Notes: generated from the letters alone by a model not told the origin. Shown: positions 24,287 through 34,217, counted from the first letter of the stretch. The stretch is DNA of 64,000 bases from Enterobacter quasihormaechei (GCF_004331385.1 NZ_SJON01000008.1:124001-188000); one strand, 5' to 3'. Translations and numbers: made by a program.

Positions 24287-25233
24287 TGGCAGGCAAACGC
24301 GTTGTACTGGTTACCGGATGCGACCTGGCAGACCAGGCTGTAAACATGCTGCGAGACTTTGACGTGGTGTATGCAGGACGTCAGCCCACAGAAAATGAGC
24401 TGGTTACGCTGTGCGAGCGGCACAATCCTGTGGCCATCCTGGTGCGTTACGGCAGGATAACCGCACGGATCATGGATGCTGCCCCCGCATTACAGGTTAT
24501 ATCAAAACACGGAAGCGGCATTGACGTGATAGACCAGCCAGCGGCAGCGGCGCGTAATATCGCCGTACGTTCCGCCCCCGGTGCCAATGCGGCAGCGGTT
24601 GCGGAACATACCTGGGCATTAATTCTTGCCTGTGCCAAATCCGTGGTTGCCCTTGATAAGCGCCTGCGTGACGGGCACTGGGATAAAGCCACGCACAAAT
24701 CGATCGAGCTGGAAGGCATGACGCTGGGGCTTATCGGCCTGGGGGCGATTGGCTCGCGAGTGGCGAACGTGGGGCTGGCATTCGGCATGCAGGTTGTGGC
24801 GTACGATCCTTACGCTAAAACGATGCCTTCAGGCTGTGCTCGGGCAAACACCTTAGCCGACCTGCTTTCCCGTGCCGATGTTATCTCCCTGCATTGCCCG
24901 CTCACTGACGACAACAGAGGAATGATTAACGCAGACACGCTCGCCCACTGTAAGCCGAACGCTATTCTGGTGAACACGGCGCGCGGCGGGTTGATTAACG
25001 ATGACGCCTTGCTCAGGGCGCTCAAGGATGGAACCTTGCACAGCGCGGCACTCGACAGCTTTACCAGCGAGCCTCTGACCGCCCCGCACAGGTGGCAGAC
25101 CGTCGATAATGTCATCATCTCGCCGCATATTGGCGGCGTCAGCGAGGCGTCATACGTCAGGATGGGAACCGTGGCCGCCAGCAATATTCTGGACGTTGTG
25201 CGCGTGGCTGACGATGCCACCGTCAGCCCGTGA
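24286..25233 (+). CDS. D-2-hydroxyacid dehydrogenase (NAD-dependent)
   Basis: 315 residues. Rossmann motif GLIGLGAIGSRVANVGLAFGMQVVAYDPY and the catalytic triad Arg (NTARGGLIND), Glu (SFTSEPL) and His (ISPHIGGVSEAS) are complete, so the enzyme should be active. The family interconverts 2-oxo acids and D-2-hydroxy acids. TAATG overlap with the aldolase-like gene indicates coupled translation and a shared pathway. The specific substrate is unknown. Confidence 0.9.
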   Translation: MAGKRVVLVTGCDLADQAVNMLRDFDVVYAGRQPTENELVTLCERHNPVAILVRYGRITARIMDAAPALQVISKHGSGIDVIDQPAAAARNIAVRSAPGANAAAVAEHTWALILACAKSVVALDKRLRDGHWDKATHKSIELEGMTLGLIGLGAIGSRVANVGLAFGMQVVAYDPYAKTMPSGCARANTLADLLSRADVISLHCPLTDDNRGMINADTLAHCKPNAILVNTARGGLINDDALLRALKDGTLHSAALDSFTSEPLTAPHRWQTVDNVIISPHIGGVSEASYVRMGTVAASNILDVVRVADDATVSP

Positions 25234-25245
25234 AGCGCATTGATA

Positions 25246-25271
25246 AATGACAGCGCCCGCTTGTCACTTAT
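25246..25271. terminator. Hairpin between convergent dehydrogenase and yhiN genes
   Basis: AAATGACA / TGTCACTT arms around a GC-rich centre; it reaches into the yhiN stop codon region. No long T-run, so a weak bidirectional terminator at best. Confidence 0.4.
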
Positions 25272-26460
25272 CCTCAGCGAGTGCCTGCGCGCATGCCCAG
25301 GCACTGGCCCACGCCCACTGGAAGTTATACCCGCCGAGCCAGCCGGTCACGTCCATCACTTCGCCAATGAAGTAGAGACCCGGCACGTTGCGGGCTTCCA
25401 TCGTGCGGGATGAGAGTTCGTTTGTATCCACGCCGCCCAGCGTCACTTCCGCCGTGCGGTAGCCCTCGGTGCCGTTTGGCTGTACGCGCCAGTTCGTCAG
25501 CGTCTCCACCAGCGTTTCCTGCTCGCGGCTGTTCAGCTGCTTAAGCGACACGTCCGGGATCTGCCCCAGCGCCTGCAAACATTCCACCAGGCGCTTCGGC
25601 AGCTGCATTGCCAGGGTATTTTTCAGGCTTTGATTCGGGTGCGCAGCGCGCTGTTCGTTCAGGAACGCGTCCAGATCGCAGTCCGGTACCAGGTTTACGG
25701 AGACAAACTCTCCCGGCTGCCAGTAGCTGGAGATCTGCAACACCGCCGGCCCCGAAAGGCCGCGATGGGTAAAGAGCAGGTTTTCACGAAATACCGTGCC
25801 GTCTTCGGCCGTAATAACCGACGGCACAGACACGCCGGAGAGCGTCTGAAGCTGTTCCAGCAGCGGCTTATGCAGCGTGAACGGCACCAGCCCGGCGCGG
25901 GTGGGCAGCACCTTCAGGCCAAACTGCTCGGCGATTTTGTAGCCGAACGGTGAAGCGCCAAGACCCGGCATTGAAAGGCCGCCGCTGGCGATCACCAGAT
26001 TGTCGGCGCTGACGGTTTCACCGTTGAGTTGTAGCGTGTAGCCCTGCTCGTCGCGGGCGACCTCGAGCACTTCTGTCCGCAGGCGCATGACCACGCCGCC
26101 TTTCTCGCACTCGGCCACCAGCATATCAACGATTTGCTGGGCGGAGTCGTCGCAGAACAGCTGTCCCAGCGTCTTCTCATGCCACGCGATACCGTGTTTA
26201 CCCACCAGTTCGATAAAGTCCCACTGGGTGTAGCGCGCCAGCGCAGATTTACAAAAATGACGGTTCTGGCTCAGATAGGCCGCCGGTTCGACATAGAGAT
26301 TGGTAAAGTTGCAGCGCCCGCCGCCGGACATCAGGATCTTGCGGCCAGGCTTTTTTCCGTTATCCAGCAGCAGCACGCGACGACCCGCTTGTCCGGCCAT
26401 TGCCGCACAAAACATACCCGCCGCACCGGCGCCAATTACTACGGCATCAAACCTTTCCAC
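25264..26460 (-). CDS. yhiN: YhiN, HI0933-type FAD-dependent flavoprotein
   Basis: 398 residues, usual length. FAD-binding GxGxxG is in DAVVIGAGAAGMFCAAMAGQAGRRVLLLDNG, the family motif in GRKILMSGGGRCNFTN, and the C-terminal flavin site in PGLYFIGEVMDVTGWLGGYNFQWAWASAWACAQAL. Relatives include BaiN-like reductases, but the E. coli role is not settled. Next to pitA as in E. coli. Confidence 0.93.
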   Translation of the reverse strand: MERFDAVVIGAGAAGMFCAAMAGQAGRRVLLLDNGKKPGRKILMSGGGRCNFTNLYVEPAAYLSQNRHFCKSALARYTQWDFIELVGKHGIAWHEKTLGQLFCDDSAQQIVDMLVAECEKGGVVMRLRTEVLEVARDEQGYTLQLNGETVSADNLVIASGGLSMPGLGASPFGYKIAEQFGLKVLPTRAGLVPFTLHKPLLEQLQTLSGVSVPSVITAEDGTVFRENLLFTHRGLSGPAVLQISSYWQPGEFVSVNLVPDCDLDAFLNEQRAAHPNQSLKNTLAMQLPKRLVECLQALGQIPDVSLKQLNSREQETLVETLTNWRVQPNGTEGYRTAEVTLGGVDTNELSSRTMEARNVPGLYFIGEVMDVTGWLGGYNFQWAWASAWACAQALAEDK

Positions 26461-26622
26461 GTCAAAATCCTCTTCGTTAACTGCCGCGGATTGTAAAGTT
26501 TCCTCAGTGGTCGCACCAGCGTAAAAAGATATTACAAAGCCATTTCATTGATATTTAAAGATTATCCTTTCAGGCACATTTCTCAAATCAGGTGGTATGT
26601 CAAAAAAAGTCTATATTTCACT

Positions 26623-26651
26623 TTGCCCGTTGCGCATTTGTCCTGGATAAT
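26623..26651 (+). promoter_or_regulatory. Sigma-70 promoter of pitA
   Basis: TTGCCC (26623-26628), 17-bp spacer, GATAAT (26646-26651); the pitA ATG follows 37 bp later. Confidence 0.65.
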
Positions 26652-26688
26652 GCGCCGCGTTCATGTCCTCAAAATGGCGTAACGTCCT

Positions 26689-28188
26689 ATGCTACATTTG
26701 TTTGCCGGCCTGGATTTACATACCGGGCTTTTATTATTGCTTGCTCTGGTTTTTGTGCTGTTTTACGAAGCGATCAACGGCTTCCACGACACTGCAAACG
26801 CAGTTGCAACGGTTATCTACACTCGCGCAATGCGATCGCAGCTTGCGGTCGTTATGGCGGCGGTATTTAACTTTTTTGGTGTCCTCCTGGGCGGACTGAG
26901 CGTTGCGTATGCCATTGTGCATATGCTGCCAACGGATCTGCTTCTTAACGTGAGTTCCGGTCATGGCCTGGCCATGGTGTTCTCAATGCTGCTTGCTGCC
27001 ATTATCTGGAACCTCGGTACCTGGTATTTCGGCCTGCCTGCATCCAGCTCTCACACCCTTATTGGCGCGATTATCGGTATTGGGTTAACCAACGCCCTGA
27101 TGACCGGTACCTCGGTTGTTGATGCGCTGAACCTGCCTAAAGTACTGGGCATTTTCGGCTCTCTGATCATCTCTCCTATCGTGGGTCTGGTGGTGGCGGG
27201 TGGCTTGATTTTCATCCTGCGTCGCTACTGGAGCAACACGAAGAAACGTGCGCGTATCCACCTGACGCCAGCAGAGCGTGAAAAGAAAGACGGCAAGAAA
27301 AAGCCGCCGTTCTGGACGCGTATCGCGCTGATCGTTTCCGCTATCGGCGTGGCCTTCTCTCATGGCGCGAACGATGGTCAGAAAGGCATTGGTCTGGTGA
27401 TGCTGGTTCTGATTGGCGTCGCACCGGCGGGCTTCGTGGTTAACATGAACGCCTCTGGCTACGAGATCACCCGTACCCGTGATGCGGTAAACAACGTTGA
27501 AACGTACTTCCAGCAGCATCCTCAGCTGCTGAAGAAAGCGACCGGCGTAGACCAGCTGATCCCTTCTCCTGACTCTGGCGCACTGACTGCACCGGGCGAG
27601 TTCCATTGCCACCCGGCAAACGCGATTAACGCGCTGGAACGTGCGAAAGGCATGCTGGCCGATATCGAAAGCTACGACAAACTGGCTGTTGAACAGCGTG
27701 GTCAGCTGCGTCGCATCATGCTCTGCATCTCCGACGTGACCGATAAAGTCGCGAAGCTGCCAGAGGTGACTGCCGACGACAAACGTCTGCTGAAGAAACT
27801 GAAAGGCGATATGCTCAACACCATTGAGTACGCGCCAATCTGGATCATCATGGCGGTCGCGCTGGCGCTGGGTATCGGTACGATGATTGGCTGGCGTCGT
27901 GTGGCGACCACCATCGGCGAGAAGATCGGTAAGAAAGGCATGACCTATGCGCAGGGTATGTCCGCGCAGATGACGGCAGCGGTGTCTATCGGTCTGGCGA
28001 GCTACACCGGTATGCCAGTATCAACCACCCACGTACTCTCTTCGTCCGTGGCAGGTACCATGATTGTTGACGGCGGCGGTTTACAGCGTAAAACCGTGAC
28101 CAACATTCTGATGGCCTGGGTGTTCACCCTCCCGGCGTCCATCCTGCTGTCCGGCGGTCTGTACTGGATTTCGCTGAAGCTGATTTAA
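26689..28188 (+). CDS. pitA: Low-affinity inorganic phosphate transporter PitA
   Basis: 499 residues, identical in length to E. coli PitA. Imports neutral metal-phosphate with protons and so also brings in Zn and Mg. The two PD001131 signatures of the Pit family are seen: [22 protein letters not shown] near the start and [23 protein letters not shown] in the middle, plus a large cytoplasmic loop (about 200-390). Confidence 0.97.
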   Translation: MLHLFAGLDLHTGLLLLLALVFVLFYEAINGFHDTANAVATVIYTRAMRSQLAVVMAAVFNFFGVLLGGLSVAYAIVHMLPTDLLLNVSSGHGLAMVFSMLLAAIIWNLGTWYFGLPASSSHTLIGAIIGIGLTNALMTGTSVVDALNLPKVLGIFGSLIISPIVGLVVAGGLIFILRRYWSNTKKRARIHLTPAEREKKDGKKKPPFWTRIALIVSAIGVAFSHGANDGQKGIGLVMLVLIGVAPAGFVVNMNASGYEITRTRDAVNNVETYFQQHPQLLKKATGVDQLIPSPDSGALTAPGEFHCHPANAINALERAKGMLADIESYDKLAVEQRGQLRRIMLCISDVTDKVAKLPEVTADDKRLLKKLKGDMLNTIEYAPIWIIMAVALALGIGTMIGWRRVATTIGEKIGKKGMTYAQGMSAQMTAAVSIGLASYTGMPVSTTHVLSSSVAGTMIVDGGGLQRKTVTNILMAWVFTLPASILLSGGLYWISLKLI

Positions 28189-28203
28189 CCGGCTGAAGGC
28201 GAC

Positions 28204-28238
28204 AAAAAAGCGGGTCAGGAAACTGGCCCGCTTTTTTT
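28204..28238 (+). terminator. pitA Rho-independent terminator
   Basis: GCGGGTCAG-gaaa-CTGGCCCGC stem followed by seven T. The upstream A-run also lets it work on the opposite strand. It isolates pitA from the toxin-like gene downstream. Confidence 0.92.
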
Positions 28239-28360
28239 ACGTGTAATTTCTGATTAATTAACTAATTTCATTAGGAAAATCTGAACACTTTTTGCTCAGA
28301 TAATCTGTTTGCGAGAAACTATCATGCCGGGAAGGATGAATAACGCCTACTGGAGAATGT

Positions 28361-28750
28361 ATGGCTTCCGTTCCAACGCCTGGCCCTGGTTCAATTGTAA
28401 TAGCTAACAACATGCGTGAAGCGCGCCAAAATGGAATGTCACGCAATATGGCCACAGCCTATACATATTACTGGTTCTATCAAAAAGTCCGAAATGGCGG
28501 CCCATGGGATTATAAAAAGTTCGATCCGTATTTCGCAGCATTTGGCAATTTTAACTTCGGTTCCGCAGGGACCGCGGCTGGGATTCCTGCGAAGATCCTC
28601 CTCATGGGCGCGGGTTGGGCTCAGAGTCGCGCAGGGACCTCAAAAGCCAAATGGGGTAAATGGTACGATAAACCCCCTTACGGTGATGACCCGACGGATC
28701 AGCGCAATATCAGAGAAGGAATAGATTATGCCATTCAGAATGGTTATTAG
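28361..28750 (+). CDS. Stand-alone toxin-44-like protein (putative polymorphic toxin C-terminal domain)
   Basis: 129 residues, no signal peptide or membrane helix. The core YYWFYQKVRNGGPWDYK, FGNFNFGSAGTAAGIP, ILLMGAGWAQ and PPYGDDPTDQRNIREGIDY looks like the predicted toxin domain type 44, usually found at the C-terminus of large Rhs or other polymorphic toxins. Here it has only about 25 extra residues in front, so it is a free module. GGAG lies 8 bp before ATG. The coding region is more AT-rich than its neighbours, pointing to acquisition. The next gene overlaps it by 23 bp, as toxin-immunity pairs often do. No convincing promoter was found. Family assignment is from memory of its sequence pattern; catalytic activity unknown. 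Confidence 0.7.
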   Translation: MASVPTPGPGSIVIANNMREARQNGMSRNMATAYTYYWFYQKVRNGGPWDYKKFDPYFAAFGNFNFGSAGTAAGIPAKILLMGAGWAQSRAGTSKAKWGKWYDKPPYGDDPTDQRNIREGIDYAIQNGY

Positions 28751-29135
28751 CTGGCTCCATCGGCTCGTCACGCTTGTACTGCTCTTCGTGGTTGCCGGTT
28801 TTGCCTGGCTAAATCATCAGCCCGACTCCCGTCGTTACGACGAGTTGCAGCGCGTTTATCACGTTTCAGATAGCGTCTGGCTGTACATGACGGTGAATCA
28901 TGGCGGTGGCGCAACCGTACCGACCATTTATCGATACTATCTCTCGAATAAGCTAGAAGGGAAAAACGTCGACATTCTCAGGCAACTCTCCACGAAATCT
29001 CCCGTCATTGAGGGTACTGGCACGATTACAAATGCCAGCCTGGTCAAAAACGGGGCTGTGAGCATTTCTTACAGTGGTAAAGTGATATCAATTCAGGACA
29101 CGATCTCTGACCTCCGATTCACGGCTACCCCCTAA
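28728..29135 (+). CDS. Membrane-anchored protein, candidate immunity to the toxin-44-like protein
   Basis: 135 residues. A short basic N-terminus (R4, H11, R12) precedes one membrane helix (about 13-29, LVTLVLLFVVAGFAWL), so the ~105-residue rest should face the periplasm. I do not recognise the domain with certainty; notable stretches are DSVWLYMTVNHGGGATVPTIYRYYLSN and GTGTITNASLVKNGAVSISYSGKV. The start lies inside the toxin-like gene with its own GAAGGA 7 bp ahead. Immunity function is inferred from overlap, size and position only. If right, its periplasmic domain suggests the toxin acts in the envelope. Confidence 0.6.
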   Translation: MPFRMVISWLHRLVTLVLLFVVAGFAWLNHQPDSRRYDELQRVYHVSDSVWLYMTVNHGGGATVPTIYRYYLSNKLEGKNVDILRQLSTKSPVIEGTGTITNASLVKNGAVSISYSGKVISIQDTISDLRFTATP

Positions 29136-29148
29136 ATCGAATGGTAAG

Positions 29149-29170
29149 AAGGCGAGGCTGGCCTCGCCTT
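29149..29170. terminator. Hairpin between immunity candidate and uspB
   Basis: Perfect 9-bp stem AAGGCGAGG-ctgg-CCTCGCCTT between two convergent stops. No strong T-run on either strand; probably a shared weak terminator. Confidence 0.5.
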
Positions 29171-29178
29171 CATCATGC

Positions 29179-29514
29179 TCAGTGCCAAATCATCAGTGCA
29201 ATCATACTCACCACAACCAGGCCACACAGGGCGCTGGTCAAAATGAACTGACGACGCAGGCGCTCGCAGCGACGGATAAACTCTTCATCGTGGTGATCGC
29301 GGTAGCGCTGGTAATAGATGTACCCCACCAGACGCATCTGTTTGCTGGGCTGTCCATGCGAGGTGAAGAACCCTCCACCGTCCACGTACTGATAAAGCAG
29401 CGGATCGCAACCACGAAGTACCACTAACAGCGCACGTAACGATGAGAAGTAGCGCGCCATATTCACTATGCAAACTACGCATAACGCCCAAAACAATGCG
29501 ACGGTGCTAATCAT
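29179..29514 (-). CDS. uspB: Universal stress protein B
   Basis: 111-residue membrane protein with a helix at each end ([23 protein letters not shown] and [20 protein letters not shown]). It is RpoS-dependent and needed for ethanol resistance in stationary phase in E. coli. Start ATG 29514 has GGAGG upstream and gives the E. coli length; the frame extends 24 bp further. Divergent to uspA. Confidence 0.93.
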   Translation of the reverse strand: MISTVALFWALCVVCIVNMARYFSSLRALLVVLRGCDPLLYQYVDGGGFFTSHGQPSKQMRLVGYIYYQRYRDHHDEEFIRRCERLRRQFILTSALCGLVVVSMIALMIWH

Positions 29515-29707
29515 ACATCCTCCCCGGCGTCCGCCCATGAAGCAAGGCTCCTGAGCTACCGCACCCCAATGCCCTGACAGACAGTTCAGTGAAAGAATGA
29601 CTAAAAGTCGATCCGGTTCGCGTTTTAATATCCGAACGGCTCATTAAATAGTGTAGGAGATCCGTTAATTTTTTTGCCACAAGGTTAATCGTTATCAACA
29701 CCAAAGC

Positions 29708-29736
29708 TTGAAAAATATGTTTAACTGGGCCGTAAT
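29708..29736 (+). promoter_or_regulatory. uspA promoter
   Basis: TTGAAA (29708-29713), 17 bp, CGTAAT (29731-29736), about 60 bp before the uspA start. The 282-bp uspB-uspA gap holds no gene. Confidence 0.6.
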
Positions 29737-29796
29737 GAAAGCATCAGACGACGCTTTCCCATTTAGTCATCGATAACTTAAGGAAGGAGTAACACT

Positions 29797-30234
29797 ATGG
29801 CTTACAAACACATTCTTATCGCGGTAGACCTCTCCCCGGAGAGTAAAGTGCTGGTCGACAAAGCCGTATCCATGGCACGTCCCTACAACGCGAAAGTTTC
29901 GCTGATTCACGTTGATGTGAATTACTCCGACCTCTACACCGGTCTGATCGACGTGAATCTCGGCGATATGCAGAAACGCATCTCCGAAGAGACTCACCAC
30001 GCGCTGAGCGAGCTCTCTACCAACGCGGGCTATCCGATCACTGAAACCCTGAGCGGTAGCGGCGATCTGGGTCAGGTGCTGGTTGATGCGATTAAGAAAT
30101 ACGATATGGATCTGGTGGTCTGCGGTCATCACCAGGACTTCTGGAGCAAGCTGATGTCCTCAGCGCGCCAGCTGATTAATACCGTTCACGTGGATATGCT
30201 GATTGTTCCACTGCGTGACGAAGAAGACGAGTAA
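29797..30234 (+). CDS. uspA: Universal stress protein A
   Basis: 145-residue cytoplasmic stress protein. [30 protein letters not shown] is the Usp core. As in E. coli UspA the ATP-binding G-2x-G-9x-G-S/T motif is not canonical at the C-terminus ([22 protein letters not shown]). AAGGAGT precedes the ATG. Induced by growth arrest in E. coli. Confidence 0.96.
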   Translation: MAYKHILIAVDLSPESKVLVDKAVSMARPYNAKVSLIHVDVNYSDLYTGLIDVNLGDMQKRISEETHHALSELSTNAGYPITETLSGSGDLGQVLVDAIKKYDMDLVVCGHHQDFWSKLMSSARQLINTVHVDMLIVPLRDEEDE

Positions 30235-30261
30235 GTGCAAAAAAAGCGGCACTGAATGTAG

Positions 30262-30297
30262 GCCGGGTAAGGCGAAGCCGCCACCCGGCTTTTTTTA
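30262..30297 (+). terminator. REP unit serving as uspA terminator (copy 5)
   Basis: A REP palindrome (GCCGGGTAAGGCGAAGCC..GCCACCCGGC, 30262-30289) runs straight into eight T (30290-30297), making a textbook Rho-independent terminator for uspA. It ends at the rsmJ stop. Confidence 0.85.
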
Positions 30298-31047
30298 TTC
30301 CGGCGTCCCCGCATAAATATCAAACCGGTGCCCTTTGGTGGTCACCGCGTTGGTCGTGGCAACGTCCGCCAGCGGCGGCGCGTAGTCCGGACGCTTCACC
30401 ACCACCCGCTTCGTCGCGAGCTGACGAGCAGGCTCCAGCAGGCCATCTGCATCCAGATCCGGCCCCACCAGCGACTGAAACACACGCATCTCTTTCTTCA
30501 CCAGCGCGCTTTTCTGCTTATGCGGGAACATCGGGTCGAGGTAGACCACCTGCGGGCGCGGAGTGATATCCGTCAGCGCCGTCAGGCTTGACGCGTGGAT
30601 CAGCTGCAAACGTTCCTGCAACCACGGGCCGATTTCCGGGTCCGCATAGCCTCGCGTCAGCCCGTCATCGAGCAGCGCGGCGACAACCGGATTACGCTCC
30701 AGCATCCGCACCCGGCAGCCCACCGACGCCAGCACAAAAGCATCGCGCCCCAGCCCCGCCGTGGCGTCCACCACGTCAGGCAGATAGCTTCCCTTAATGC
30801 CGACCGCTTTGGCCACCGCTTCGCCGCGACCGCCGCCGAACTTACGCCGGTGCGCCATCGCGCCGCCGACGAAATCGACAAAAATCCCGCCGAGCTTCGG
30901 CTCGTCGCGCTTGCGAAGCTCCAGATGTTCCGGCGTCATCACCAGCGCCATCAGGTTGTTTTCATCATGTTCCAGCCCCCAGCGGGCCGCCAGAACAGAT
31001 AAGGCGCCGTTCCCGGCGCCCGTTTCATCCACTAAGCAGATCTTCAC
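30295..31047 (-). CDS. rsmJ: 16S rRNA (guanine-1516-N2)-methyltransferase
   Basis: 250 residues, E. coli length. SAM-binding motif [35 protein letters not shown] and catalytic [22 protein letters not shown]. Start is a GTG at 31047 matching the E. coli N-terminus ([27 protein letters not shown]); there is no strong Shine-Dalgarno, and it lies 7 bp after prlC, so translation may be coupled. Confidence 0.93.
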   Translation of the reverse strand: MKICLVDETGAGNGALSVLAARWGLEHDENNLMALVMTPEHLELRKRDEPKLGGIFVDFVGGAMAHRRKFGGGRGEAVAKAVGIKGSYLPDVVDATAGLGRDAFVLASVGCRVRMLERNPVVAALLDDGLTRGYADPEIGPWLQERLQLIHASSLTALTDITPRPQVVYLDPMFPHKQKSALVKKEMRVFQSLVGPDLDADGLLEPARQLATKRVVVKRPDYAPPLADVATTNAVTTKGHRFDIYAGTPE

Positions 31048-31054
31048 GTAGCAA

Positions 31055-33097
31055 TCAGCCTTTGATTCCGTAATGCTCCAGCATCGCATCCAGCTGAGGC
31101 TCGCGGCCACGGAAGCGTTTGAACAGCTCCATAGGCTCTTCTGAACCCCCGCGCGTCAGGATGTTATCGAGGAACGACTGACCGGTTTCGCGGTTGAAAA
31201 TCCCCTCTTCTTCGAAGCGAGAGAAGGCGTCCGCCGCCAGCACGTCGGCCCACAGGTAGCTGTAGTAGCCCGCGGCGTATCCGCCTGCGAAGATATGGCT
31301 GAACGCGTGCGGGAAGCGTCCCCAGGTTGGGCCTGGAATAACGGCGACCTGCTTTTTAATCTCGGCCAGCGTTTCGAGGATTTTCGCCCCCTGCTCCGGG
31401 CTGAACTCGGCGTGCAGGCGGAAATCGAACAGGCCGAACTCCAGCTGACGCAGGATAAACATCGCCGCCTGGTAGTTTTTCGCCGCCAGCATTTTATCCA
31501 GCAACTCTTTAGGCAGCGGTTCGCCGGTCTCATAGTGGCCGGAGATAAACGCCAGCGCGTCCGGCTCCCAGCACCAGTTTTCCATAAACTGGCTTGGCAG
31601 CTCGACCGCATCCCATGGCACCCCGCTGATACCGGCGACGCCGGCGGTTTCGATGCGGGTCAGCATGTGGTGCAGGCCGTGACCGAACTCGTGGAACAGA
31701 GTGATCACTTCATCGTGGGTGAACAGCGCCGGTTTGCCGCTTACCGGACGGTTGAAGTTACAGGTCAGATAGGCGACCGGTTTTTGCAGGGAACCATCCG
31801 CTTTACGCATCTGGCCCACGCAGTCGTCCATCCACGCCCCGCCGCGTTTGTTTTCACGCGCGTAAAGATCCAGATAGAAGCTGCCGCGCAGCTCGTTTTT
31901 CTCGTCATACAGCTCAAAGAAGCGCACGTCCGGATGCCAGACGTCGATATCGGTACGCTCTTTAGCGGTAATGCCGTAAATGCGTTTCACCACTTCAAAC
32001 AGACCGTTGACGGCTTTGTTTTCCGGGAAGTACGGACGCAGCTGTTCGTCGCTGATGCTGTAGAGGTGCTGCTTCTGTTTTTCGCTGTAGTACGCGATAT
32101 CCCACGGCTGAAGCTCGTCCACGCCAAACTCGGCTTTCGCAAAGGCACGCAGCTGGGCCAGCTCTTTCTCCCCCTGAGGACGGGCGCGTTTCGCCAGATC
32201 GGTCAGGAAGTCGAGCACCTGCTGCGGGTTCTCGGCCATTTTGGTGGCGAGGGATTTATCCGCGTAGCTGTCGAAGCCCAGCAGCTGTGCCAGCTCGTGG
32301 CGCAGGGCGAGGATCTCCGCCATCACCGGGCTGTTATCCCATTTACCCGCATTCGGCCCCTGATCGGAGGCGCGGGTGCTATAGGCGCGGTACATCTCTT
32401 CACGCAGGGCCTGGTTGTCGCAGTAGGTCATCACCGGCAGATAGCTCGGGATATCCAGCGTTAACAGGAAGCCTTCCTGCTCTTTCGCTTCGGCCTGGGC
32501 TTTCGCCGCCGCCAGCGCGCTTTCCGGCATACCCGCCAGCTCGGCTTCGTCGGTAATCAGCTTCGTCCAGCCCATGGTGGCGTCGAGGACGTTGTTGCTG
32601 TACTGGTTGCCCAGCTCGGACAGGCGCGCAGCGATTTCGCCGTAGCGAACCTGCTTCTCTTTTGGCAGACCGATACCGGACAGCTCAAAGTCACGCAGGG
32701 CGTTATCAACCGATTTTTTCTGCGCCATGTTCAGTTCGGCATAATGGTCGCCGTCGCGCAGGTCGCGGTAGGCTTTGTACAGTCCTTCATGCTGGCCGAC
32801 CCAGGTGCTGTACTCAGAGAGCAGCGGCAGGGTTTGTTCGTAGGCTTCACGCAGTTCCGGGCTGTTTTTCACCGAGTTCAGGTGGCTCACCGGGGAGAAG
32901 ATACGCCCCAGCACGTCGTCCACTTCGGCCAGCGGCTGACACAGATTCTCCCAGGTGTACGGCGCGCCCTGCGCAACCACGCTTTCTACCGCCGCGCGGC
33001 AGTTGTCCAGCGACTGGGTAACGGCTGGAACCACATGCTCAGGGAGGATTTTAGAAAACGGTGGCAACGAAAAAGGCGTCAGTAATGGATTGGTCAT
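31055..33097 (-). CDS. prlC: Oligopeptidase A
   Basis: 680-residue M3-family zinc metallopeptidase in the cytoplasm that degrades short peptides, including cleaved signal peptides. HExxH is in [13 protein letters not shown], with the third ligand Glu in the following helix ([13 protein letters not shown]). ATG 33097 gives the E. coli length; the frame continues upstream into the REP region. Same operon order as E. coli prlC-rsmJ. Confidence 0.97.
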   Translation of the reverse strand: MTNPLLTPFSLPPFSKILPEHVVPAVTQSLDNCRAAVESVVAQGAPYTWENLCQPLAEVDDVLGRIFSPVSHLNSVKNSPELREAYEQTLPLLSEYSTWVGQHEGLYKAYRDLRDGDHYAELNMAQKKSVDNALRDFELSGIGLPKEKQVRYGEIAARLSELGNQYSNNVLDATMGWTKLITDEAELAGMPESALAAAKAQAEAKEQEGFLLTLDIPSYLPVMTYCDNQALREEMYRAYSTRASDQGPNAGKWDNSPVMAEILALRHELAQLLGFDSYADKSLATKMAENPQQVLDFLTDLAKRARPQGEKELAQLRAFAKAEFGVDELQPWDIAYYSEKQKQHLYSISDEQLRPYFPENKAVNGLFEVVKRIYGITAKERTDIDVWHPDVRFFELYDEKNELRGSFYLDLYARENKRGGAWMDDCVGQMRKADGSLQKPVAYLTCNFNRPVSGKPALFTHDEVITLFHEFGHGLHHMLTRIETAGVAGISGVPWDAVELPSQFMENWCWEPDALAFISGHYETGEPLPKELLDKMLAAKNYQAAMFILRQLEFGLFDFRLHAEFSPEQGAKILETLAEIKKQVAVIPGPTWGRFPHAFSHIFAGGYAAGYYSYLWADVLAADAFSRFEEEGIFNRETGQSFLDNILTRGGSEEPMELFKRFRGREPQLDAMLEHYGIKG

Positions 33098-33208
33098 AAA
33101 CGCTGTCCTGTTGAAATAGATGAATGAAGCGCGCATCCGGCGCTGTGCATATTGTTCAGTAATGGGGTTAAGTGTAGAGGATTTCAATGCCGGACGTTGT
33201 CGAAAAGA

Positions 33209-33240
33209 GCCCGGTGGCGCTGCGCTTACCGGGCCTGCGG
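33209..33240. repeat. Single REP unit (copy 6)
   Basis: GCCCGGTGGCGCTGCGCTTACCGGGC in the divergent gap between prlC and rlmJ; only one unit, without the inverted partner. Confidence 0.8.
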
Positions 33241-33303
33241 GTAATCTTTGCCGTTCTGCTGTAAACTGTGGCAAATCGTCAATTCAGCGGAATATCATTA
33301 CCC

Positions 33304-34146
33304 ATGCTCAGTTATCGCCACAGCTTCCACGCTGGCAACCATGCCGACGTCCTTAAACACACCGTTCAGAGCCTGATCATCGAATCGCTCAAAGAGAAGG
33401 ATAAACCGTTTCTCTATCTGGACACCCACGCGGGCGCGGGCCGTTATCAGCTGAGCGGCGAGCATGCCGAGCGTACCGGTGAATATCTGGAAGGGATTGC
33501 GCGTATCTGGCAGCAGGACGATCTGCCTGCCGAGCTGGAGCCGTACATCGGCGTGGTGAATCACTTCAACCGCAACGGCCAGCTGCGTTACTACCCGGGC
33601 TCTCCGCTGATTGCCCGTCAGCTGCTGCGCGAGCAGGACAGCCTCCAGCTGACCGAACTGCACCCGAGCGATTTCCCGCTGCTGCGCTCTGAGTTTCAGA
33701 AAGATAACCGCGCCCGCGTGGACAAAGCCGACGGTTACCAGCAGCTGAAAGCCAAGCTGCCGCCGGTTTCCCGTCGCGGCCTGGTGCTGATCGACCCGCC
33801 GTACGAAATCAAAACCGACTATCAGGCGGTGGTGACCGGCATCAACGAAGGTTACAAACGCTTTGCGACCGGAACCTATGCCCTGTGGTATCCGGTGGTA
33901 CTGCGCGCGCAGATTAAACGCATGATTAAAGATCTGGAAGCGACCGGCATTCGTAAAATCCTGCAAATTGAGCTGGCGGTGCGCCCCGACAGCGACCAGC
34001 GCGGCATGACCGCTTCCGGCATGATTGTGATTAACCCGCCGTGGAAGCTGGAAGCACAGATGAACAATGTGCTGCCGTGGCTGCACAAAACGCTGGTGCC
34101 TGCCGGAACAGGGCACGCCACCGTAAGCTGGATCGTGCCGGAGTAA
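33304..34146 (+). CDS. rlmJ: 23S rRNA (adenine-2030-N6)-methyltransferase
   Basis: 280 residues, E. coli length. N-terminal LSYRHSFHAGNHADVLKHTV, SAM-site TLDTHAGAGRYQL-type segment and catalytic IDPPYEIKTDY (DPPY). ATG 33304 chosen because the product then starts exactly as E. coli RlmJ. Confidence 0.95.
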   Translation: MLSYRHSFHAGNHADVLKHTVQSLIIESLKEKDKPFLYLDTHAGAGRYQLSGEHAERTGEYLEGIARIWQQDDLPAELEPYIGVVNHFNRNGQLRYYPGSPLIARQLLREQDSLQLTELHPSDFPLLRSEFQKDNRARVDKADGYQQLKAKLPPVSRRGLVLIDPPYEIKTDYQAVVTGINEGYKRFATGTYALWYPVVLRAQIKRMIKDLEATGIRKILQIELAVRPDSDQRGMTASGMIVINPPWKLEAQMNNVLPWLHKTLVPAGTGHATVSWIVPE

Positions 34147-34217
34147 TTGCAGCCATCGGTGGAAACTATTGATTTCAGGTATACAATCGCGGCAATTCAC
34201 GATTAAGGACAAAAACT

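Noticed and set aside
28239-28360. Promoter for the toxin-44-like gene (TTGCTC or GATAAT in the AT-rich gap)
   Set aside because: No -35/-10 pair with acceptable spacing; not listed.
31295-32464. 389-codon plus-strand open frame
   Set aside because: Shadow of prlC, whose HExxH protein on the minus strand is certain.
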